From Haemonchus contortus (taxonomy: Eukaryota > Nematoda > Chromadorea > Rhabditida > Trichostrongylidae), in assembly GCA_000469685.2 (NCBI GenBank), contig LS997567.1, positions 42,900,775 through 42,964,774 of the forward strand: a DNA stretch of 64,000 nt, given 5' to 3'. Within the stretch, counting starts at the first letter, position 1, and every line of letters begins with the position of its first letter. The position numbers and the translations under genes are program-made. The notes beneath the pieces were generated by a model that was given only the letters and a program-made list of their open reading frames with translations, made no database searches and had not been told where the DNA came from. Below, one piece after another: positions 37,701 to 49,700 of this stretch.

Positions 37701-40700
37701 TGTACCAATTAATTACTCAATTGAAAACGTCGGTATTCAACCTACTTGATACTTTTTTATGTGCTTTCATTTTGTGTGTTTGCTATGTTTCCCTTCATTC
37801 CCCTTTAACCATCCTTTGACATTTCTGCCAAAACTAATTTACTGCTTCTCAACTTTTTTCAGCATGCCGCAACTTCATGAGTATTTCAATTGAAACAGCT
37901 TCTGATTCGAGGGTTAAAAAGGGCAGGGCACATTGCAAAGTATTTAGTCTTCTATATGTATATTCGACCAGCTTTTTACCGACTAGATATCAGAACTAAC
38001 TTCTTTTGACAACGTCGAAGGTAGAATTGAGTACAACCACAAAATTGTATGCAGTGAATCCGCTCCCATTTTCAACAGCTCTACGAATAGCTTGCATAGC
38101 CTGAAATACGATTACTACTTATGTAACGTAACTGAAAGGTAAGTTCGTGTTAGTTGCAGAAATGTGCACTGACGAGCAGAAACTGGAGCAAGAATTTATG
38201 TGTGTATTACCTTGCTAGACCAAAACTTACTCGACCGACTATTCAAGGAAAGCTATAATACGCCGGAGAGAAAGATAGCGAAAATATCCCCATATAGCCA
38301 ACCTGAAATACGACTAGTATTTCAGGCTGGCGATATGGGGATTACACATACAACACAATCGTGCGCCGAATGTTTTAGTCTAGCTCATGGGTAAGTTCCG
38401 CGTTCGGGGGGGGGGGGGGAAAGGGGAAGGGGAGAAGGTCGCCACTTGGGTCGAATCGATAATTGGATATGTATTGCTTAATGTCAACGATTAAACATGC
38501 TGAGAACAAAACGCTCAACATCGGTTGGCCCACTTAGCAGGTAGAGATGACCGCCAAACTCACATAGCCATCTAAGGGCTACAGATGACCAGTATACTCA
38601 CATAGCTATTCGTCATCTGTGTAATACGAAATGGTGGCCGTAATATAACTGATATCTGGGAAATATTCTTCGATAGAATTTTTGAAGTAGCGTTAACAAA
38701 ACGTCGCTCATCCACACCACTAGCAGAAGCCAGTCGAGACTTGAAAACCTGCAGCTGACTGCCTGATGCCGGGTAGGTTGAATTCTAGAAAGTAGGAAAG
38801 TTTTTGTTGAATTTATTCGAATATAATACGACAACTACGAGTAACAGTGATTACTGAGTGCTTACCAGAACAAACGTCATCCTGATTTCATTGTAGGCCG
38901 GATACGCCGGGGGAATCGGTGGATTAGTGATGAACACACTAAACACAGACAATCAGCATTTATTTTGCTTTACTGTGAGTACCTTGAAATTCCTTGAGGA
39001 ACTGAGGCTTTTCTAGATTACTGTACCCATGATGAAATAACTCTATCATGAATGTTTTCCCGTAGCCTGGTGATGTTAATGGCACCATGATACCCAGTTA
39101 AGCTACGTCCTTAGCAGCTTGAAATAGGTAAATCGAAATTTTATGGTTGAAATAGTGGAAGGGCCCGTTTGGACGGGTGGCGGTACTTCTCCCCGAATTC
39201 CCACGTGAGCGGCGGTGATTCCGCGGCGACTACAGTATCCTTCCACTAGAAACTCGAACCTTTCTTGTAGTAGCGCGCGACTGGGTGCAACGCGATTTTC
39301 GGGGAAAAGATACCACATCCGCTTGCACCGGTCCCCTTCCTTCCCCTTTAGTTCTGCCGTCTCTAGAGTTGTGGCAAAAGTGACAGAAATAGTCAGAACC
39401 CCATTGTGTGCTAATACTTGAAAACAGACATGTAAGAATAGATGAGGGAGCATTGATTTCACGCTAGTAGCGGTCGGAAACGGCTTAATCAGATTAATAT
39501 TTTTGTCACTTGACTTGCCTATATCATACAAAACAGTAACAAATGAAATACAGTACCTGAGTAAGCCAGCTGTTGAACAGGAACACAAAATGTTTGGTAC
39601 GCCGTTTACATGTGTTGCAAAGCTGCTCGTTACACAATTCTCCTTCCACATACTATCAATAAATATCAAACACTGTAATAAAGCATCACTCTCATTCAAC
39701 ATTACTAATTACATTGGAGTACATCTACCCTTGTCAGCTTGGGATTACTAGAAAGCAACTAGAATAAACAATGATTCTCTGGTGGTACTGATAAATTCAT
39801 CTACTACACTTATCGGAACAGACCGCTTTTTCCGCCTCCCACTCTAACAATCCGCTTGAAGTTCCTATAGCAAACTGTTTGTACATAGAACTTCACTCTC
39901 AATCAGAGACAGCGGACACGGTGAGCTTTCAGCCGGGGATTTGCTGAACTCACTGCCCATCCTGTGTTGGTGGGGAGAAACACGTCAAGGACAAAATCGT
40001 CATTAGCCTTAAGAAAATGATTCACATGTCATTCAGCTCGATCGGGGCAGCCTCACAAGAATTACATTTTCTACTTTCTTGCAGAACTCGGTTATTCAAT
40101 ACCTGTATCCCACGAAAACAACAAAAACGCTGGCCTATGAAAAAACGAGGGAGATTTTGCCATCGTAACGGTGATAAAGGTACAATCATCAGTGCAGTGT
40201 AAGCCGCGTGCGGCGACATCATGCCGCATACGGTGGCCGTAATAGCATCTCCTGTCCCGCACCCGCCACTTCCTACGTGAATGAGTATACCGTTTTGCAG
40301 GAGCATTTTTCGCGCAAGAATAAGTAAGCCACTCAGCGTAAACCCTGAACATTCCTTTTTCTGCATCAAGAACAGATGCCAAGGATGAGTAGCTCATTGA
40401 ATGTAACGCTGTTCTACGAATACGCGACGGCTGTTGTGCGCACGGCGTAATCCAAAGAGGATAACCAGTTGAGATTTTGTTACTTTTTTTTCTTGAGCTC
40501 TTTCATTGAGGAATTGCGGGCCGTATTCGCCAATTACTCGACTACAGAAAATAAGTGAACAAAAAAAGAACTCAGAAAGTTACTGAGACGACTGACTGCA
40601 TAGTAATGCGAGGCCTCATAACTTGTTAGTGGGATATATACGGAGTACTGTACACCATTCGGGAGGTTAACCTGTTCGCCACTCAATGGATCACGTAGTT

Positions 40701-43700
40701 CGATCTGAAAAGTGCGACTACATCTTTTCATAAGTCACAATCAACACATTTATTTATTTATCACACATTTAATTGCATACACCTTACACATGTATTTAGT
40801 ACAGTAAGATCATTGTCTGGGCGACTATTCACATTTCCACCCGCCCTTCTAAGCAGGCCGTTAGGAGGGATTTTTCCTTTAGAACCTCCTCTGTCCCATT
40901 CTTTCAATGTAAGACACAAATAAGTTGGAGTGGCCCGAAGAAGTGAGTGGTCCGAAGTAAATGAATGCTTAAAGACATTCTGAACCCAGGACATTATATA
41001 TGACTGGAAACTTCACAACGGATTAAGTGACGGAAAGTTCGTAGAGGAATTTAATTAGGGAACAAAGTGCCAATTTACGGAAACCTCCCAGCAAACTCAC
41101 ATGATGCAGTTGAGAAACTGAGCTATTGGCAGAAATCGCATCATACATTCCTCCAAAGAAATACTGCATGAGTTGCTGATTTTTTTGTAGAGCTATCATT
41201 TTGATTTGTGAGGTAGCCAAACAGATATTATGACAGGCAGCCATCGATGGTCCACAATTCCATGACGAGAATCTCGCACAGAATTCCGTTGAGAATGATA
41301 TCTAAAATGCTATAATGTTGTGTTCATGCTGTGAGCTGGCTGGAAGAGCATTTGTTGTTCGATGAGGTCTCACTTTATTATAAGAAGTATATGACTCAGA
41401 TCCAGAAACAGGAAGCACATGCACAACTAGGGGTTCAGTCAACTAGAAGGGAAGAAAGATGTTGTAATTCTTTGAGTGACAGTCGCGCTATTAGCCAGTG
41501 TTGAAAACAACTTCTGCTTATGAGGAAACAATTATTGTCCCGCCCCCAAATGGACGAGAATGCGCTGCTTCCCCCTCCTACCAGTCGAAATATCATTGAG
41601 AAGAAGATGGAAGGTGTAACTCAAAGATTACGGAAGGTATGCCCTAGTCTAGCCTTCTGTCGAAGAGCCGCTCACTTTTCACTACTCGAACCGCAAAGTA
41701 ATTACAGAAAAGAAGAGTAATACATACCACGGGTGTACTTTCCCCTGCTATTGTGAACGAAGAGTTGGGAAAATCTTGTGCTCCTGGCACAAGACTTTGT
41801 GCTTGGATTGTCGTCAAACCGCCACCCTGAATCGAGTATGACTTCTACCTTCAAGTTTTGTAAAATTTCAAAATTTCAAAAAACCTCGCCATCAGAGATC
41901 ACCTTTGCTTTCATGATACGGGATGACGTTTCATCTAATTGAATGCAAAATGTGCTAAGGAAATCTTGAATGTTCAATAAATAAACATCAACGATCTGCT
42001 GGTTTTTTTCCAACAATAAGTCGTACATACTAAGCATATCGTCAGCCTGAAACATGTTGGACGTGGCAGTATTATAAAAATAGCAAAAAGGTAACCGAAG
42101 ATACTCATTTCACATCTTCATACCAATTTTAAAAGGGTGAGAATTTATCAGGGGCTAGCTTTAAACACCGGCAGACATTATAAGAAAGGGCTCAGACCTA
42201 TTCATTATTGTTTATTACTTTATACTAGTATATCATATTATATTGAATTACATTAATATTAATATTCACCTGCTGGGCTCCACGCGGTAACGCGTCCGTC
42301 GCAGCAAGACATGCACCGAGGAGGTTTGGATCTTTGATGTCAAGCTCCACCGAAATCTGGCCTACAGGCTGTGGTGGAATCGAATTATGGAGTCATATGG
42401 GCACGCCTGCCCACCTTAGAACGGCCTACGTTAAGCTCACCTATGCTTAGCACACTTCAGACTTTGCTCATTTCAACTATTCACTTCCTGTACTCCAGGG
42501 TTTGAAGCTAATGAGTTATAAACTTGTGTGTTTCTCACAGCCTGCTGTGATAAAGCTATACCACAGAAGGTAAGCCTCCATTGTCTGACTTCTTACCCAT
42601 TCCTAGCCTCGGCCCACTTTTTCCCGGCGTCCAGGCCAACCAAAAAAGTTTGTCCATTCGCACCGTCCGCTCCAGTGGATTTCTCTCCCCCTGTGGGCGG
42701 AGCTCCGTTGAGCTGATACTTTATCAATTATCGTGCTCTGGCCCTACCGAGTCCAAACCTGATTGGACTTCTCCGGATCCTTCTTCGGATTACATAGAAT
42801 TTCGTGGTAGACAAAGCGTTTATATATTATAAAAAAACTTGTCCCTTCACGCCTTCTTTGGAAGAGGGAATAATAACGCAACCTCTTGCTCATCCGACGT
42901 AGCTGACGCTACGGTAGCTTCACGTTTGGTTCTTCTGGTTCTTCGTGAAGAAGACGGCGATAACGACGACGACGACGACGGAGTCATACCACGAATACTC
43001 CTGTAGCGCTCCAGTACTAGTATGATACCTTCTAGTACAAAAGGTGAAAGATCGTCCATAATATGCGAAGTTGTATATAGCACCTCTTGAAAGTCGTTCG
43101 TATCACTAAACTAGTCACGTCATCTATTTACTTACTCAGATCTCATTCTTTACACATGACAGCTGCTTTTTTATGCGAAACAAAAAAGTTTTTGGACAAA
43201 ACCACCACAGGTAAGGCTCACGCTGCCTACCTGCTGTTGTCCAGTGTCATTAAAAGTTTCGTGGCAATTTTGTCCGCGGTAACCATGTCGAATTTCTCTT
43301 CACATCTTTGAACATCGATAACATACATACCGGATAGAGCACCAAATATATTGCCTTTAAAGAAATATTCTGACCGGCTATTAAAACAATGAATACAAAA
43401 TTGTTGGCAGTTTTTGCAGGCGACGAGTTGTGCAGATCTCTCTCTGCCCCTTGCCGTGGTAGTCCCGCCTCTCTACGCCAGCTCCTCCTCCAGATAAAAC
43501 TCGTGTAGTAGGTGGTGAAAGTAGATAATTAGTGTGGGTAGCGGAGGGTGCAACATCATAAAAAAACTTGAACCATCACTCAACATTCAATTAGAATCCC
43601 GGCTGGTACCCATTGCCAAGTTCCGAGTTTTACCCAGCACAGTTTTTGAAAACAATGGGTGGAACGCTTGTTTACATTGGCCAGTAAAGTACTGGAACTG

Positions 43701-46700
43701 ACTCGACAGAACAAGTTAAGGAAACCAATTAATGTCGGCCTCAATATTTGCCTCTACAGCTAACGAGGGGGCCGAGAGGGTCGAAAAGCCGGTTGCCCTG
43801 CAGTGCAAACCAAGGTTGGAATTTGGGGCCAAAGACACAATCATTACTCAAACTTTAATATTGATACCAGGTTGCCAAGTGAGACAAAAACTGAATAATC
43901 GATAAAAAGTTCTCACCATTTCCAATGTACGAGTTTATCGCAGCAACCATGTCAACGACTGCTAATGTTACATTTGACGGCTGGGAAACTTCGAACGGCA
44001 TCGATTCCGCTGTCGAGCATGAATGGAAACGATCACAAACTTCTAGAACAGCTTGGAAACCGACATATTTCCCACAGGCTGGCTCCTTGTTCACTGCTGC
44101 AAAGGTCTATTGTAGACGCATTGAAAGAACCCCTGTCTAAAATTAAAGTGAAATTTTTTTCTATTTCCACTGCGAAATTACGGAAGAGCTGAGCACATCG
44201 GCTAACTCTCTTTTTTTCCTGTCTATTCATCACTATCTAGTTTTTGGAGACGGTGATCACACAAGTGTGTTTCAAAACTCCTGGGACCGCCCACACTTCC
44301 CATTGGTGCGCTCACTCCAATAGCTGTTGTGAGCGCACCAATAAGAAGTGTGGTCCATAGGGGCTCCAGTAGGAAGAGGCCGAGGTCCGCATAGCATGTA
44401 AGGCAAGGGCAGCCCCCAGCAGCCAGTTGCGTACAAGCTTTCTGACAAATACTTCAAATTCTCTCCCTTCAAGGAAGATTCGAAAAACATCAAAATCCCC
44501 AAAAAATCAGTGCAGTTTCAAATGTAAACTAGAGAGCGGCGTGGAACGTTACAATATTTTCATTGAAGTGAGTCCACACCTGAAGGCAAGTAGAGCCGAT
44601 GAGAAATAGCTCCAGTACGTGGGAACCAGTAGACGGCTGATGTATCATTTACAAATATAATCTTTATACCAAAACGATGCTGAAGAGGAAGATCCTCGTC
44701 GGACCAACCATCACCCTTACGGAATTCAATTTGTGTCTCAAGGGCCAATGCCCCTGTAGACGGTGAAACCTGTAAATACTTCGGGCGCTAAAAATGTTGG
44801 AAAAAAGCAAACATATTTTATCTCTGCGAGACATTGGTGTTATCATATGAGATGTATACAAAAAAGTATTAACTTGTTAATGAGCTACCTCTACGATACC
44901 AACTGTTGGAGGAGCATTAACAATGATCAGGACGTCTGCATAGGCACTGCCATCAATTGTTTCAGCATTCAGTCGAATAGTATATCGCATTCCTGGTATG
45001 AGGCCAGCCCAGTCAGGGTACCTGCAAAATTTCATTTTGAAATAAGACTGCATTTTTTCAGAAATTTCAACTGGTTACAAACTCTCTGAACAAACAGAAG
45101 GATTTTTTTGAGTCGAAATCGTTAGTGCAGCTACATGAGAACCATTTTTGGCATCAGTTGAAATTCTTCGTAGGAATCACTTACAAAAACCTACAGGGCT
45201 GGATTGACTGGAGGTATAGTCAGTGAAACAGCGGCCTGATTAGAGCCGGACAATTGCTCTTGGATGAAGGTCGTGTTTGGGTCCCTCAGGAACGTGGACA
45301 GGTTGAAATAGCCTTAAACAATCACATAAATATTTATATACATAGAAAAATGGAAAATGTTTGAAAATTAACGCTACTAAACATAATACAAGGCAGAAAA
45401 CCTTACTGGTATAAGGAGTGCGCAGTACTTCCCAACTGGTTTTAAGCCAACCTCGTAGGACTGTAATATAGGCTTGTATTCTGAAATATGAAAACTTTAC
45501 TGATACCAAATTGTTCTTTTATTGTTATTTCCTTTGATGAGATCGGTCCCCACCTTAGATGTTCACTTGTGCTGACCTTATCTTGAGAGAATGGAGTGAA
45601 AAATATTTGGGGCAATCTTGGTGGTCCAATACTCACCAGTGACCAGACACTTCCACTCAGACTTTGAGCACGAACTATGTCGGTGAAATTGAAGCTAAAG
45701 AAAAATGTTGAGCATTGCGAGAAAGATAAGTTACGGTAGTGGACCTTTTTCCCTGATTGAGGAGCCCGGGCGGTATTTGTAGCACTGCTGATTTCATATC
45801 GATCGTCTCCGGCAAAATGCACCTGGAAGAATGTGGAGTGAATAAAAGAAAGAAATCTGAAGGCGATCGGCTAAAAGTCAGTAGATCATAAACACATGGG
45901 ATAGTTTTGATAATGAAAAAACCACCAACTTTTTCCAATACTTCATGAGCCAGTTTGGCTACGCACATGAAGCTGTTAAGAACGTTTTGAACGTAATTAA
46001 TTTTTTCGATGATCGAGCTTCTCTCTCTCAAAAATGTGGGCTATGTGGAGGAACCGAAACATGATCCATGTGGGAAGTACAGCCTACTACGAGGACGCTC
46101 CACCCAACGCAAGTGCCTCTCCTTAGATCCATTTTTTGACCCATTCCTATGCTCTTTTTTTCATGGGCTGTTCAGAAAACTAACCAAAATTTCTCAATCG
46201 TTGCACTGCTCTTTCTGGGTGATCGTGATTTTCGAGAGTTACTTGTGAGGTGTTGCTACTCGTCTAGTGCATCATAGCACTTCATGCTACAGGTTATTAG
46301 ATCCGGAACATTTTCGGTTTCTTGAGAACGACGATTCGCCTGACATTTTTCCATTAAGGACCTAAATACCCTGGGAGAATTGAGAATGGGTTAAGAATGC
46401 CTTCCTGAACTTTATAATACCTTTTGAAGAGAGGAAAGAGGAGGTAAAATTGAGTAAATAGAATGCTGACATCACCTATTTCACAACAGAATGAGATTTC
46501 AATTTCAAAAAAGAACGAACTCGCTGCCAGAAGTGAGGTTCATGCACTGCCATTGATGAGTCACAGTGCCCTCATGATCGTTGGGATTCTTCGATCGTGA
46601 AGCATCGATAATAACAGTACTGTCGCTGGAGACTGAACGAGTAACGGCGTCGACGACAGCTACCAGATTTTCTGCGACGTACTAAAACATTGACAATTAG

Positions 46701-49700
46701 AAGCTTCACGAGAAACGGTTTAACTTTCAATGTTCACATAAAATACTACATTCTATAACCATTTCATATGTTCAGCTCGGTTCATTACCGTCTATAACTA
46801 CGGCGGAGTAAAGCGCGAATACGCCACTTGCCAATCGTTTATGGTGAGCGTTGCGGCTGTGAAAGGCGGCTGACCGCTGCTTTCCGCTCTTAGGCGGAGT
46901 ATAGCCGCAATTCACATTACTCGTACAAAACGATTGGTGACCGGTATCACCGTAAATATCTACTACATAGTAGTTTCTCGATTTGAATTCTAACTGCGAA
47001 ATAAACTCCACTTTCTATACCCCCTAGGCTTCCTATGATCTGCAATTTCGGAAAACAACGATATTTTTGAGCATTACTTTTTGTTAGGCATAGCAATGGT
47101 CACCACGAAGAGCTGCATGAAGATTGAACCCGTATCCCTACCATCTCTTGGGCGATTATGGGATCACTTTACCGGTTGACGTAGTTGAAACCAGCACATA
47201 AGCTCCACCTCTCGCACATACCCCTCCCTCCTGCACCAGAGCTACATTGAACACATGGGTTACGACGTTATCAAGTTATTTGGTACCCACGCAGGTGGCA
47301 ACTGCGATGCGAACTGAATGCGTCTGAACTTGGTCATTAGCGCGGCGTCGCGGAAAATCCGCACGCGGTTTATCCTGGAGCCATCCTCCAATTTTCCTAT
47401 ATTTTTCTCGTACCAATAGGAACACTTACCACGAGCATTTCGTTTGCTGCTGCTCGGAGAAGTCGGTTGGTGTTTTTGTCTCTATAGTACACCTCCACGC
47501 GTACTTCAACAGATTCGCCAGCTTTGTATGTGAATGCTGGTATCCGATAGCTATCATCAGATGTCACGTATAGACCACGTACGGACCACTTGTACTAAAT
47601 GAAGAACCATTCACTTTATCTTAAAAACTCCAAGACTTGCATTATTTTCTGCACACCTTTGAAACACTCATTGATTGAAGTGTTGAGATAAATAACAAGA
47701 ACTTATCATTGAAGTTTAATAGAAACAAAAATTATAATACTATTTAAAGGTATATATTCTCGTGATGACGAGCAACTCGACTGTCTCCGAAAACATTTAG
47801 ACTTTCCGTTACTCTTAATTCTTCCACAGGAAGCCGGATGACAAACTAGCTTTTCCTTGAGTTAATGAAAATTCACTTATATGAATTCGAGTTGTATTTG
47901 GCACCTGTACTAAAAATTCTCATGAGAAGAAAATTCGAATGAATCAGTGCTGAGGTGTGGGCAGGCGACTTGGGACGAATTGTCTTCCGGCTCCGGTTGC
48001 CAACACCTCAGTTCTATCTGACTACAATAAGGGAAGAGCATGCCTACTTGTGCGTCATCCGGAACGACGGAAAAAGATTCGTTGCATCGACTGAATTCTG
48101 GTAGAGCCACAAGTCGAATGGCCATTGATGGTACAAGAGACTGAGCGATGCCACCGATAGTTAACGATAATGTCGCAGTCGTTTCGACTGGTCGCATAGG
48201 TGCTGTCCGTATGGACGTGCACATGCCGGCAAAGTTACAGGCTGTTACGACGACGATAACATCCGAGTTCAACTGGAAATCGCTTGCAAAATTAGATTTA
48301 TTACTCTTGCAATCATTATATGTTGAAGGCTTCTACTTTTTCAGTCCCTTGCCCAAAAAGCTTCCATGTTCACCCCCATTCCCACCAGCCTTAAGAACTT
48401 TGTTGATTCTAGTGTTCATTTCGCGACCGAGCAGAGGACAACTCCAGTTTACAATGGATCCCTTCGCATTCTAGAAAATTCTCGTATCCGCATGAGCAAC
48501 TGACGGAACAGGAATCAACTACTGGACTTACAAAATTTTTCTGTGCTTCTCTAGTAACATGTCAGGAGGCTAGTTTCCCTTCCTTTTCTACAGCCTTGAA
48601 AAGATTGACGGTACGCTCATGATAACTATTATAAACAACTATGACTAAACAACTAGTTATTATTGCTCTGAGAATTCGAGGCTCAGATGAACTCGATGCT
48701 TCTGTAAACCTGTTTATGAGTCAGTTTACGGAGAGCTATATCTACTTTTTTTATATTTCGGGTTCCAAAAAAAAGCGAAGCCATCCTGTGTTTCCTGGTC
48801 ATTTGTTATTAGTGTAGGGAATGGCAACATTCCTGACTTTAATACCGCCTTACCAGCGTTGTCGGAAACGACAGAAAACGTCCTGTGGCCGATTCGAATA
48901 TTTGCGATAGTTCAGCTGATGCTGAAATATGCATTTCCAGAGCCATAAGTTAAAACTAAAGTGATACTCCTAGTTTATCAATATCGTACATTATGTTTGG
49001 TGACTATCATCAAAATTAAAATAGGTCTGAACTAACCATTTTCAGCCGTCCATTTGAATCGCAAAGGATGTTTTCCGTTCCCAGTAATCTGCTTCACCTC
49101 TATAGTTACTTGCTCCATGCATGACATTACTTCCGATGGTGCCAGTAATGTAAAGTTTGGATATGCCTGTTGAAAATAAAATAGTTACGCCGAGAAAAGG
49201 CCCGGTTGTTTACTGGTACTCAACTCACAATGATGTCAGGGACGTGCAATTCTATTTCATTTCCGAAAATGACAACAGGATCAGTGATGACCAGCGAAGC
49301 GGATTCCCCAAAGCGAACAGCCACATGGTCCCCACCGCCGATACATACAGCTCCTACTTAAATTAGTGATTTTTACACCTTCCTGTTAAGTTATTAACAT
49401 TATCCTCAATCATTTCGACTAGCAAACTCCCTCCCTATTATTGAAGGCATCTGATAATAAGGGCGCCTCTGACATCGCCCTTGATCGGAACCTGCCGATG
49501 AATGGTTGCTTCATTGAAAACAACGTGAATCAGAGGATTTTGATCAAAAAGTTTCCAGTGACATCATAATAACACCAAAACCCTATATTTCCCACACCAT
49601 TTTTGTTGCTGCACTGTTATTGTTGTGGTCGGTACTGTTTGTTTACGCTTCGATAGGGCTTTTGCTTATGTGGGTACAATGTTTGCGCCAAAACAAAGGA

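Larger units (their letters stand above)
43917..49229 (-). other. REJ module of the membrane protein (exons ~13-25)
   Basis: Hallmarks of the receptor-for-egg-jelly domain appear in order. Near 49166-49037 is LLAPSEVMSCMEQVTIEVKQ, ending in a KWTAEN motif. At 46.6 kb STVIIDASRSKNPN and HQWQC are the DASxSxDPD...YxWxC type. Next come VLQIPPGLLNQG, then SLVSIGPPRLPQ, LIPGMRYTIRL and IIVNAPPTVGIVE. At 44769-44580 is VSPSTGALALETQIEF with GWSDEDLPLQHRFG, matching the polycystin-1 pattern P-x-x-G...W-x-D-x-D-x-P-L-x-Y-x-F-G. Confidence 0.8.

Noticed and set aside
39103..39702. 199-codon minus-strand ORF
   Set aside because: It is exon 33 of the REJ/GPS gene (GPS box) read through its donor into intron and a MITE.
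40022..40397. 115- and 101-codon overlapping minus-strand ORFs
   Set aside because: A Cys pattern here first looked like a GPS, but the flanking exons 32 and 33 join in phase without it and the true GPS box is at 39.6 kb; treated as intron.
45675..46031. 118-codon minus-strand ORF
   Set aside because: It overlaps exon 19 in the exon's own frame but extends upstream into intron; the acceptor before 45822 and phase define the real exon.
47910..48047. Extension of exon 16 to the ORF stop
   Set aside because: A GTAGGC donor at 48047 joins in phase to a clear REJ exon at 47594; the extension has no family match.
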